Origin: Streptomyces xanthii
GTDB taxonomy: Bacteria > Actinomycetota > Actinomycetes > Streptomycetales > Streptomycetaceae
DNA length: 64,000 nt
NCBI RefSeq assembly: GCF_014621695.1
Contig: NZ_CP061281.1
Coordinates: 1,736,001-1,800,000, forward strand
Reading direction: 5' to 3'
Shown: piece after piece, positions 56,391-64,000 of the stretch
Numbering within the stretch: the first letter of the stretch is position 1
How the letters are laid out: the number at the start of each line of letters is the position of its first letter
Made by a program: the position numbers and the translations under genes
The notes under the pieces: model-generated
The model's database searches: none
The model's input: the letters and a program-made list of their open reading frames with translations, nothing else
Told to the model about the DNA's origin: nothing

Positions 56391-56770
56391 GCGCGTGCGG
56401 CCTCCTACGGCGGGGTTCCCGGCGGCTCCTCCCCTCGAAGTTATCACCGCTTCGTGACTGCCGTCACGAGTGCGCGATAGAACGGCGGGGTGCTGGGCAT
56501 GATGAGAGTGCCGGGCCCCGCACCGCACGGGCGACGGCCCGGGGACGAAGGGCCCGGGAGACCGCCGCCAGGAGACCCTGGCGCACACGCCGTACCATTC
56601 ATACGGTCGAAAGCAGGACAGTCACCCCGAGCCGCCCGGCAGCTCGGCCGCCGGACCGGTGGAGCAGCCGCCGAACCGGCAGAGACGAGCCGACCGAGAG
56701 AACGAGCCGCCCGCCCCGCAGACCCCAGCCCGAGTCGCCAGCCCCGAGACCCCCGCCCTCAGGACCCGCC
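56391..56770. promoter_or_regulatory. Divergent intergenic region with candidate PaaX-type operator, site 2
   Basis: CGTGACTGCCGTCACG (56453-56468), a palindrome containing TGACTGCCGTCAC, lies 63-78 bp upstream of the hydratase start. Further right, CCGTA / TACGG (56590-56606) flanks an AT-rich CATTCA and may belong to the rightward promoter. No gene is seen in the rest. Confidence 0.5.
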
Positions 56771-57217
56771 TTGCCCAGTCCCTCCACCCCCATGTCGTGG
56801 CGTATCGCCCTGCCGCACACGGCTGCCGCCGTGCCGGTCGCGCGCGCCCTCGTCCGTACCGCCCTGGGGGACATCGAGCCGCCGGGCGCCGACACGGACA
56901 CCGCCGAGCTGCTGACGGCGGAGCTGGTGGCGAACGCGGTGGAGCACACCACGGGGGACGCGCCGATCGAGCTGGTCGTGGAGCTCCTGGAGACCGGCTG
57001 TCAGGTGGAGGTGCACGATCCGGACCCGGCGCCGCCCTCGGACCTCACGAACCCGGACGACGCCGAGGAGCCGGACCCCTGGCAGGAGCACGGGCGGGGC
57101 CTGCTGCTGATCCGGACGCTGTCGGCCTCGTGCGGGCACCGCCCCACCGATTCCGGCAAGGCGGTGTGGTTCACGCTCCCCGCGGTGCCGCGCCAGCGCC
57201 CCGCCTCCGAGGACTAG
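56771..57217 (+). CDS. ATP-binding anti-sigma-factor-like protein (HATPase_c)
   Basis: A 148-residue single-domain GHKL ATPase of the RsbW/SpoIIAB type, very abundant in Streptomyces. N box ELLTAELVANAVEHT, G boxes VEVHDPDP and HGRGLLLIRTLSASCG. Such proteins bind and inhibit sigma factors or phosphorylate anti-anti-sigma factors; no partner is nearby. TTG 56771 is used, but ATG 56792 (SWRIALPHT) is equally plausible because neither has a good ribosome site. Confidence 0.8.
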   Translation: MPSPSTPMSWRIALPHTAAAVPVARALVRTALGDIEPPGADTDTAELLTAELVANAVEHTTGDAPIELVVELLETGCQVEVHDPDPAPPSDLTNPDDAEEPDPWQEHGRGLLLIRTLSASCGHRPTDSGKAVWFTLPAVPRQRPASED

Positions 57218-57232
57218 CGCCTTTCTTTCGAA

Positions 57233-58663
57233 TCAGGCTGCCTGTGCCTGTGCGGCCCCGAGCCGGGAGTTGCGGCGCCCGTAGAACGCGTAGACGAGCG
57301 CGCCGACGACGAGGAACACGGCGAACTGGACCCACGTCGTCCAGCCCGTCCCCCAGATCAGGTACATGCAGAAGCCGACGCCCAGGACCGGGCTGAGCGG
57401 GTACAGCGGCACCCGGAACGAGCGCTTCAGGTCGGGGCGCGAGCGGCGCAGCGCGACGACCGCGATGTTGACGACGACCATGGTGGCGAGGGTGCCGATG
57501 GTCGTGAGGTTCACGACGACGTCGAGCGAGGAGAACGCGGCCGGCACCGCGAAGACCGACGCCACGATCAGCGTGCCGCGCACCGGCGTGGAGGTCTTCG
57601 GCGAGACGCGCTCGAACACGCGCGGGATCAGCCCGTCGCGGGACATCGACATCAGGATGCGGGTCTGCCCGTACATCACGGCGAGGACGACGGACGCGAT
57701 GGCGACGACCGCGCCGAAGGCGACGATGCCGCCGCCGACCGTGGAGTCGGTGACCTGGTCGACGACGAGGGAGAGCGCGGCGGGCTTGTCGCCGACGGCG
57801 TCGGCGCCGAGCGCGCCGATGGCCGCGACGGCGACCGCGCAGTACAGCAGCGTGACGAGCCCGATGCAGATCATGATCGCGAGCGGGATGTTCCGCCGCG
57901 GGTTCTTGACCTCCTCACCGGCGGTGGTGACGGCGTCGAAGCCGATGTACGAGAAGAAGGCCAGCGAAGCGCCCGAGGTGATGCCGCCGGCGCCCTCCTT
58001 CAGGAACGGCGTGAGGTTGCCTTCCTGGAAGGCGCTGAAGGCGATCGCGCAGAAGGCCAGCAGGATGCCGATCTTGAGGACGGCCATGAAGGCCGTGGCG
58101 CGGGCGCTCTCGCGGATGCCGCGCACGAGGAGAGCGGCCGCCATCGCCATGACGACGACGGCGGGCAGGTTGATCACGCCGCCGTCGGCGGGTCCCGCGG
58201 ACAGCGCGGTGGGCAGCTGGACGCCGAACACGCTGTCGAGCAGTTCGTTGAGGTACTGGCTCCAGCCGACGGCGACGGCCGACACGGAGATGCCGTACTC
58301 CAGGAGCAGGCACCAGCCGACGAGGAACGCGACGCGCTCGCCGAGGGCGGCGTAGGCGAAGGAGTACGAGGAGCCGGAGACGGGGATCGCGCCGCCCAGC
58401 TCGGCGAAGGAGAACGCCGTGAAGACGCAGGTGATCGCGGCGAGGACGAAGGAGACGATCACGGCGGGTCCGGCCTCGGCGACCGTGTCGGACAGGCCGA
58501 CGAAGATGCCGGTGCCGACGATCGCGCCGACGCCGAAGCACACGAGCTGGAACAGCCCCATGGTGCGCTTGAGGCCGTGGCCTTCCAGGTCGGCGCCCGA
58601 TTCGGCGATGAGGGTCTCGGGCGACTTGATGCGCGGGCCGGTGGGGGTCGGCGACGGCGGCAT
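57233..58663 (-). CDS. APC-family amino acid permease near arginine deiminase genes
   Basis: A 476-residue protein with 12 predicted helices. Helix 1 has CFGVGAIVGTGIFVGLSDTV, the helix 6 region is FSYIGFDAVTTAGEEVKNPR, and the end is AFYGRRNSRLG, as in its paralogue at 21313-22821. It is close to the ornithine carbamoyltransferase and arginine deiminase genes on the same strand, so it may carry arginine or ornithine. A 176-bp gap separates it from argF. Confidence 0.88.
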   Translation of the reverse strand: MPPSPTPTGPRIKSPETLIAESGADLEGHGLKRTMGLFQLVCFGVGAIVGTGIFVGLSDTVAEAGPAVIVSFVLAAITCVFTAFSFAELGGAIPVSGSSYSFAYAALGERVAFLVGWCLLLEYGISVSAVAVGWSQYLNELLDSVFGVQLPTALSAGPADGGVINLPAVVVMAMAAALLVRGIRESARATAFMAVLKIGILLAFCAIAFSAFQEGNLTPFLKEGAGGITSGASLAFFSYIGFDAVTTAGEEVKNPRRNIPLAIMICIGLVTLLYCAVAVAAIGALGADAVGDKPAALSLVVDQVTDSTVGGGIVAFGAVVAIASVVLAVMYGQTRILMSMSRDGLIPRVFERVSPKTSTPVRGTLIVASVFAVPAAFSSLDVVVNLTTIGTLATMVVVNIAVVALRRSRPDLKRSFRVPLYPLSPVLGVGFCMYLIWGTGWTTWVQFAVFLVVGALVYAFYGRRNSRLGAAQAQAA

Positions 58664-58839
58664 GGGGTGGTGCTCTTTTCTGGTGGTGCGGGCGCGGCGG
58701 GGTGGGCCGCATGCCGGTGGGGCCGGAGAGGTGGTCCGGCCCCATCAGTGTGAACGGGTGCTGGTGTTCTACGGGGGTTCGGGCTGCCGTACGAAGGTGC
58801 GGGCTGTCCTGCCCGGGGGCGCGGGCGCTCCCGGTGGGC

Positions 58840-59847
58840 TCAGGCGCCCGGGGTGCGGCCGAGGGTGGCGACCATGACGGCCTTGATGGTGTGCATCCGG
58901 TTCTCCGCCTCGTCGAAGACGACGGAGTGCTCGGACTCGAAGACCTCGTCGGTGACCTCGAGGGACTCCAGGCCGTACTTCTCGTGGATCTCGCGCCCGA
59001 CCTTGGTGCCGAGGTCGTGGAAGGCGGGGAGACAGTGCAGGAACTTCACGTCGGCGGTCCCCGTGGCGCGCAGGACGTCCATCGTGACGGCGTACGGGGT
59101 GAGGGCCTTGATGCGCTCGTCCCAGATCTCCGCGGGCTCGCCCATCGACACCCACACGTCGGTGACGACGAAGTCGGCGCCGAGTACGCCCTCCTCGACC
59201 GTCTCGGTGAGGGTGATCCGCGCGCCGCTGGCCGCCGCGAGCTCACGGGCCTTCGCGACGATCTCCTCGGCCGGCCAGTAGGCCTTCGGCGCGACGATCC
59301 GCACGTCCATGCCGAGGAGGGCGCCGGTGACCAGGTACGAGTTCCCCATGTTGAACCGGGCGTCGCCCAGGTACGCGAAGGCGATGTCCGTGAGCGGCTT
59401 GGCGCTGTGCTCGGTCATGGTGAGCACGTCGGCGAGCATCTGGGTGGGGTGCCAGTCGTCCGTCAGGCCGTTGTAGACCGGCACGCCCGCGTGGGCCGCG
59501 AGCGTCTCGACGGTCTCCTGGGCGTCGCCCCGGAACTCGATCGCGTCGAACATCCGGCCGAGGACCCGCGCAGTGTCCTTGCTCGACTCCTTCTTGCCGA
59601 TGTGGGAGCCGCTCGGGTCGATGTACGTCGTCGAGGCGCCCTGGTCGGCGGCCGCCACCTCGAAGGAGCAGCGGGTGCGGGTGGAGGGCTTCTCGAAGAT
59701 CAGGGCGATGTTCCTGCCCTTGAGGTACTGGATCTCCGTCCCCGCCTTCTTGGCGGCCTTGAGCTCGGCGGCCAGCTCCACCAGACCGCGGAACTCCTCG
59801 GCGGTGAAGTCCAGCTCCTTGAGGAAGTGGCGGCCGGTGAGATTCAT
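58840..59847 (-). CDS. argF: Ornithine carbamoyltransferase, probably catabolic
   Basis: A 335-residue transcarbamylase from ATG 59847. Carbamoyl-phosphate site [24 protein letters not shown] in [19 protein letters not shown], ornithine/SMG loop in [13 protein letters not shown], and the catalytic cysteine in [10 protein letters not shown]. The FHD ending (rather than RG-type) and pairing with arginine deiminase favour the catabolic direction, citrulline to ornithine and carbamoyl phosphate. No carbamate kinase gene lies in the window. Confidence 0.92.
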   Translation of the reverse strand: MNLTGRHFLKELDFTAEEFRGLVELAAELKAAKKAGTEIQYLKGRNIALIFEKPSTRTRCSFEVAAADQGASTTYIDPSGSHIGKKESSKDTARVLGRMFDAIEFRGDAQETVETLAAHAGVPVYNGLTDDWHPTQMLADVLTMTEHSAKPLTDIAFAYLGDARFNMGNSYLVTGALLGMDVRIVAPKAYWPAEEIVAKARELAAASGARITLTETVEEGVLGADFVVTDVWVSMGEPAEIWDERIKALTPYAVTMDVLRATGTADVKFLHCLPAFHDLGTKVGREIHEKYGLESLEVTDEVFESEHSVVFDEAENRMHTIKAVMVATLGRTPGA

Positions 59848-59901
59848 GGGGGTGCTCCTGGCAGGCTGAGGGACGGCATCACAACACTGGAAGTCTATAC
59901 G

Positions 59902-59912
59902 ATGTTCCACAT
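59902..59912. promoter_or_regulatory. AT-rich argF promoter with ATGT-N3-ACAT palindrome
   Basis: ATGTTCCACAT sits in an AT-rich stretch (TCTATACG to TTTATATAC) 55-65 bp upstream of argF, between it and arcA. Such AT-rich sequence is rare here and marks a promoter; the regulator is unknown. Confidence 0.35.
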
Positions 59913-59947
59913 TTATATACAGCGCCCCGGTCCTGGTGCGGCCGCCG

Positions 59948-61177
59948 TCAGCCGGACACCGGGTCCCGCTCCACCGGGCAGCTCATGCAGCGCGGGCCGC
60001 CCCGCCCGCGGCCGAGCTCGCTGCCGGGGATCTCGATCACCTCGACGCCCTGCTTGCGCAGGAAGGTGTTCGTGGTCGCGTTCCGCTCGTACGCGACGAC
60101 GACGCCGGGCTCGACGGCCAGCACGTTGCACCCGTCGTCCCACTGCTCGCGCTCGGCGGCGTGCACGTCCTGGGTCGCCGTGAGCACCCGGATCTCGTTC
60201 AGCCCGAGCGCGGCGGCGATCGCCCGGTGCATGTGCTCCGGCGGATGGTCGGTGACCTTCAGCTCCCGCGCCGAGGTGCCCGGTTCGATCGTGTAGGAGC
60301 GCAGCATGCCGAGCCCCGCGTACTGCGTGAACGTGTCGCCGTCGACCATCGTCATGACCGTGTCCAGGTGCATGAACGCCCGCCGCTTGGGCATGTCGAG
60401 CGCCACGATGGTGCGGGCCGAACCGGCCTCGAACAGCTTGTGCGCGAGCATCTCCACGGCCTGCGGGGTCGTGCGCTCGCTCATGCCGATGAGGACGGCG
60501 CCCTCGCCGATGACGAGGACGTCGCCGCCCTCGATCGTCGACGGGTAGTCGGCCTGCCCCTGCGACCACAGCCGGAAGTCCTCGTCCCGGAAGAGCGGGT
60601 GGTGGCGGTAGATCGCCTCGAAGTGGACCGTCTCGCGCTGCCGTGCGGGCAGCCGCATCGCGTTGATGGACACCCCGTCGTAGATCCACGCGGAGGTGTC
60701 GCGGGTGAACAGGTGGTTGGGCAGTGGCCGGAGCAGGAAGTCGTCCAGCTCCATCGCGTGGAAGCGCACGGAGGTCGGCTCCGGGTGCGCCTCGAGGAAC
60801 TCGCGCTTGGTCATGCCGCCGATCAGCGCGGTCGCCAGCTCCTGCTCCGGCAGCGTCTCGAAGGCGGCCCGCAGATGGTCGGTGGCCAGCGGCCCGTACT
60901 CCTTCTCGTCGAAGACGCGGTCCAGGACGAGGGCGCGGGCGGGGGCGACGCCCAGCGTCTCGGTGAGCAGGTCACCGAAGAGGTGCACGGTGACACCGCG
61001 GTCGCGCAGCACGTCGGCGAAGCCGTCGTGTTCCTGACGTGCCCTGCGTACCCAGAGCACGTCGTCGAAGAGCAGCTGGTCCTTGTTGCTCGGCGTCAGG
61101 CGCTTCAGCTCCAGATCGGGCCGGTGCAAGATGACGCGGCGCAGCCGCCCGGCCTCGGAGTCGACGTGGAATCCCAT
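59948..61177 (-). CDS. arcA: Arginine deiminase
   Basis: A 409-residue guanidino hydrolase, arginine to citrulline and ammonia. Conserved segments: [20 protein letters not shown] (substrate Asp), [54 protein letters not shown] (catalytic Glu/His region; here HLDT) and the catalytic cysteine near the end in [14 protein letters not shown]. First gene of the arcA-argF pair; together they run two steps of the arginine deiminase pathway. Confidence 0.94.
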   Translation of the reverse strand: MGFHVDSEAGRLRRVILHRPDLELKRLTPSNKDQLLFDDVLWVRRARQEHDGFADVLRDRGVTVHLFGDLLTETLGVAPARALVLDRVFDEKEYGPLATDHLRAAFETLPEQELATALIGGMTKREFLEAHPEPTSVRFHAMELDDFLLRPLPNHLFTRDTSAWIYDGVSINAMRLPARQRETVHFEAIYRHHPLFRDEDFRLWSQGQADYPSTIEGGDVLVIGEGAVLIGMSERTTPQAVEMLAHKLFEAGSARTIVALDMPKRRAFMHLDTVMTMVDGDTFTQYAGLGMLRSYTIEPGTSARELKVTDHPPEHMHRAIAAALGLNEIRVLTATQDVHAAEREQWDDGCNVLAVEPGVVVAYERNATTNTFLRKQGVEVIEIPGSELGRGRGGPRCMSCPVERDPVSG

Positions 61178-61260
61178 GGGGTCATCTTTCCCCCGCGGGG
61201 GCCGCTCGCGCGCGGGTTGTGGACGCTCGGTTCCGGTGGGGCACGGCCGCACAGCGGCCG

Positions 61261-61302
61261 CGCCCCTGAGATGCCACCCGAGGGGTGTGCGTCTCAGGGG
61301 CG
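61261..61302 (-). terminator. Pnkp terminator within a repeat-family element
   Basis: Arms CGCCCCTGAGA (61261-61271) and TCTCAGGGGCG (61292-61302) are perfect 11-mers. The flanking ATCAGCGGCTCCGCCGCGGG (61315-61334) is the reverse complement of 1894-1913. The 240-bp gap between Pnkp and arcA holds nothing else visible. Confidence 0.65.
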
Positions 61303-61417
61303 CGGGGCGTGTCGATCAGCGGCTCCGCCGCGGGGCGCGAGAAGCCTCAACGGGCCGCGCTCGCCCGGCGGGCGCACCCGGCGGACGAGCAGGCGCGCCA
61401 TCGGACCCCCGCCCCCG

Positions 61418-64000
61418 TCACAGCCGGGGGTCGACCGGCTCCGACTCCAGGGCCAGCACCCCGAACACCGCCTCGTGCACCCGCCACAGCGGCTCGCCCC
61501 CGGCCAGTCGCTCGACGGCCTCGAGCCCCAGCGCGTACTCCCGGATCGCCAGCGACCGCTTGTGCCCGAGGAACCGCTGCCGCAGCTTCGCGAGGTTCTC
61601 CGGCCGCGTGTACTCGGGCCCGTAGATGATCCGGAGGTACTCGCGGCCGCGGCACTTGATGCCGGGCTGCACGAGCCGCCCCTTCCCGTCACGGACGAGC
61701 CCCCCGAGGGGCTTCACGACCATGCCCTCGCCGCCGCGCCCGGTCATCTCCAGCCACCAGTCGACCCCGGCCCGCACGGATGCGGCGTCCCCGGTGTCGA
61801 CGAACAGCCGCCGCGTCGTCTGCAGCAGTCCCGTCCCGTCGTGCTCGACGACCCGGTCGATGAGCGCGAGCAGCTCGTCGTGCGGCAGCCCGGCCAGCGA
61901 CCGGCCGCGCACGGCGAGGATCTGGAACGGGGCGAACCGCACCCCGTCGAGGCCGTCCGTGGTCCAGCAGTAACGCCGGTACGCGTCGGTGAACGCGGCC
62001 GCGTCGACGGCGCGGCCGCGCTGCCGCTCCAGCAGGTCGCCCACGTCGACCCCGCGCGCGGCGGCCGTCTCCAGCGCCGCGAGAACTCCGGGGAACGCCG
62101 CGCCGGAGGCCGCGCCGACCGCCGCGTACTGGGAGCGCAGCAGCCCGGACGCCTTGAGCGACCAGGGCATCAGCTCGCCGTCCAGGAGCAGCCAGTCGGT
62201 GTCGAGCTCCTCCCACAGCCCGGCCGCGGTGACCGCGTCCCGCACCCGGGCGAGGACCGCCTCGGTGGTCTCGGCGTCGTCGAAGAACGGCCGGCCGGTC
62301 CGCGTGTAGAGCGAGCCGGTGACCGACCCGTCGTCCACGCCGAACCGCTCGCGCGCGGCCTCCGCGTCGCGGCACACGAGCGCCACGGCCCGCGAGCCCA
62401 TGTGCTTCTCCTCGCACACGACCCGGGCGACGCCGTCCGCCGCGTACTGGGCGAAGGCCTCCGTCGGGTGCTCCAGGAAGTCTCCGGCAGCGGCTCCGCC
62501 GCGGGCCTCCACCCCGGACGTGGCGGTGGGCGCCATGGTCGGCGGCAGGTAGGGCACGAGCCGCGGGTCGACGGCGAAGCGGCTCATGACCTCCAGGGCC
62601 GCCGCCGCGTTCTCCTCGCGCACGGCGACGCGACCGGCGTGCCGGGTCTCGACGGTGCGGCGCCCGTGCACGTCGGCGAGGTCGAGCGGCCGGCCCTGGT
62701 GCCCGCCGGGCGCCTCCGTGGCGAGCGGCCGCACCGGCTCGTACCAGACCTGCTCGGCCGGTACGTCGACGAGTTCGCGCTCCGGCCAGCGCAGCGCGGT
62801 GAGCTTGCCGCCGAAGACGACGCCGGTGTCGAGGCAGATGGTGTTGTTGAGCCAGGTGGCGTTCGGCACGGGGGTGTGGCCGTAGACGACGGCCGCCTTG
62901 CCGCGGTAGTCCTCCGCCCACGGGTAGCGCACGGGCAGCCCGAACTCGTCGGTCTCCCCGGTGGTGTCCCCGTACAGCGCGTGCGAGCGCACCCGGCCAG
63001 AGGTGCGGCCGTGGTACTGCTCGGGCAGGCCCGCGTGGCACACGACGAGCTTGCCGCCGTCGAGGACGTAGTGGCTGACGAGGCCGTGCACGAACTCACG
63101 GACCTCGGTGCGGAACTCCTCGCTCTCCTTCTCCAGCTGCTGGATCGTCTCGGCGAGACCGTGCGTGTGCTGCACGTTGCGGCCCTTGAGCCAGCGCTCC
63201 AGCTTGTTCTCGTGGTTGCCGGGCACGCACAGCGCGGTGCCCGCCTTCACCATGCCCATGACGCGGCGCAGGACGCCGGGGGTGTCGGGGCCGCGGTCGA
63301 CGAGGTCGCCGACGAACACAGCGGTACGCCCTTCGGGGTGTGCGCCGTCCACATAGCCCAACTCGGCGAGCAGGGTCTCCAGTTCGGCCGCGCAGCCGTG
63401 GATGTCGCCGATGATGTCGAAGGGGCCGGTGAGGTGGGTCAGGTCGTTGTACCGCTTCTCGCGCACGACGCCCGCGTGCTCGATCTCCTCGGCTCCGCGC
63501 AGCACGTGCACCTTGCGGAACCCTTCGCGCTCCAGGTGGCGCAGGGAGCGGCGCAGTTCGCGGGTGTGCCGGGTGATGACGCGGCGGGGCATGTCGGCGC
63601 GGTCGGTGCGGGCGGCGTTCCGCGCCGCGCAGACGTCCTCGGGCACGTCGAGGACGATCGCGATGGGCAGCACGTCGTGCTTGCGGGCCAGCTCGACCAG
63701 CTGACGGCGGCTCTCCTGCTGCACGTTGGTCGCGTCGACGACGGTGAGCCGTCCCGCGGCGAGCCGCTTGCCGGCGATGTAGTGGAGCACGTCGAACGCG
63801 TCGCGGCTGGCGCTCTGGTCGTTCTCGTCGTCGGCGACCAGGCCCCGGCAGAAGTCGCTGGAGATGATCTCGGTCGCCTTGAAGTGGGCGCGGGCGAAGG
63901 TGGACTTGCCCGATCCCGACGCGCCGATGAGCACGACGAGGCTCAGGTCGGTGACGGGCAGCGTCCGTCCGCTCTCCCGGTTGTCGATGTCGGTCCCGCT
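61418..64000 (-). CDS. pnkp: Polynucleotide kinase-phosphatase-ligase Pnkp, 5' truncated by window edge
   Basis: 860 residues are visible and the frame is open to the right edge (SGTDIDNRESGRTLPVTDLS precedes the P-loop), so the start is outside. Three modules: kinase (LIGASGSGKSTFARAHF); metallophosphatase (DIIGDIHGCAAELETLL, FVGDLVDRGPDTPGVLR, CVPGNHENKLERWL); ligase/adenylyltransferase with the nucleotidyl lysine in VVCEEKHMGSRAVAL (near 62407). Bacterial Pnkp works with the methyltransferase Hen1 to repair ribotoxin-cut RNA; hen1 is normally the adjacent upstream gene and would lie past the edge. Confidence 0.94.
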   Translation of the reverse strand, partial: SGTDIDNRESGRTLPVTDLSLVVLIGASGSGKSTFARAHFKATEIISSDFCRGLVADDENDQSASRDAFDVLHYIAGKRLAAGRLTVVDATNVQQESRRQLVELARKHDVLPIAIVLDVPEDVCAARNAARTDRADMPRRVITRHTRELRRSLRHLEREGFRKVHVLRGAEEIEHAGVVREKRYNDLTHLTGPFDIIGDIHGCAAELETLLAELGYVDGAHPEGRTAVFVGDLVDRGPDTPGVLRRVMGMVKAGTALCVPGNHENKLERWLKGRNVQHTHGLAETIQQLEKESEEFRTEVREFVHGLVSHYVLDGGKLVVCHAGLPEQYHGRTSGRVRSHALYGDTTGETDEFGLPVRYPWAEDYRGKAAVVYGHTPVPNATWLNNTICLDTGVVFGGKLTALRWPERELVDVPAEQVWYEPVRPLATEAPGGHQGRPLDLADVHGRRTVETRHAGRVAVREENAAAALEVMSRFAVDPRLVPYLPPTMAPTATSGVEARGGAAAGDFLEHPTEAFAQYAADGVARVVCEEKHMGSRAVALVCRDAEAARERFGVDDGSVTGSLYTRTGRPFFDDAETTEAVLARVRDAVTAAGLWEELDTDWLLLDGELMPWSLKASGLLRSQYAAVGAASGAAFPGVLAALETAAARGVDVGDLLERQRGRAVDAAAFTDAYRRYCWTTDGLDGVRFAPFQILAVRGRSLAGLPHDELLALIDRVVEHDGTGLLQTTRRLFVDTGDAASVRAGVDWWLEMTGRGGEGMVVKPLGGLVRDGKGRLVQPGIKCRGREYLRIIYGPEYTRPENLAKLRQRFLGHKRSLAIREYALGLEAVERLAGGEPLWRVHEAVFGVLALESEPVDPRL

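Overview
The window is a GC-rich actinobacterial chromosome segment. Codon use, reading-frame overlaps of the GTGA/ATGA type, frequent GTG starts and gene content all fit Streptomyces. From memory, the gene order resembles the S. coelicolor stretch running from about SCO6045 down to SCO5975; this was not checked by search. I see no tRNA, rRNA, CRISPR, insertion sequence or phage gene. It reads as a stable chromosomal region with one catabolic insert (48.7-56.4 kb).

Layout. 0-5 kb: the end of a Pth2-like protein, a DUF692/MNIO enzyme next to a TIGR04222 membrane protein, and a secreted tripeptidyl aminopeptidase. 4.6-11 kb: heme genes hemQ, hemY and hemE (coproporphyrin-type branch), interrupted by a DUF4349 lipoprotein and a CoA-disulfide-reductase-like flavoprotein. 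11-16 kb: DUF3000 protein, an orphan NarL/LuxR regulator, RNase D, a ferritin-like protein and an unknown protein; several of these look leaderless. 16-20 kb: fadA-fadB beta-oxidation pair. 20-25 kb: NYN nuclease, an unknown lectin/propeller-like protein, an APC permease and dxs.

25-38 kb is a sugar region. It holds a xylFGH-type ABC importer, its likely ROK repressor (Rok7B7 type), an NgcEFG-type chitobiose/GlcNAc importer with a candidate DasR site far upstream, and, divergently, a large secreted GH92 alpha-mannosidase. 38-46 kb: a GNAT acetyltransferase translationally coupled to a second IF-1, aconitase with a candidate iron box, a lipoprotein, a small membrane protein, and an XRE-HTH/MurA fusion. 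The fusion gene and the aconitase gene share the palindrome ATCTC-N6-GAGATAAC in their upstream regions. 46-48.6 kb: unknown proteins and a DHA2 drug exporter.

48.7-56.4 kb is an aromatic-acid CoA cluster: RidA, acyl-CoA dehydrogenase, aryl-CoA ligase, PaaX-type regulator, a flavin monooxygenase/old-yellow-enzyme fusion and an enoyl-CoA hydratase. This set resembles the 2-aminobenzoyl-CoA (anthranilate) hybrid pathway, and the two promoter regions share TGACTGYCGTCAC. 56.7-64 kb: an HATPase anti-sigma-like protein, a second APC permease, catabolic ornithine carbamoyltransferase, arginine deiminase, and the RNA-repair enzyme Pnkp, which runs off the right edge.

The observations I would follow first are the operator shared by the aconitase and XRE-MurA genes, the complete anthranilate-type cluster with its shared operator, the MNIO/TIGR04222 pair that lacks a Cys-rich tail, the GNAT/IF-1 coupling, and the DasR site upstream of the chitobiose importer beside an alpha-mannosidase. 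Family assignments are by recognition of motifs, not by database search.
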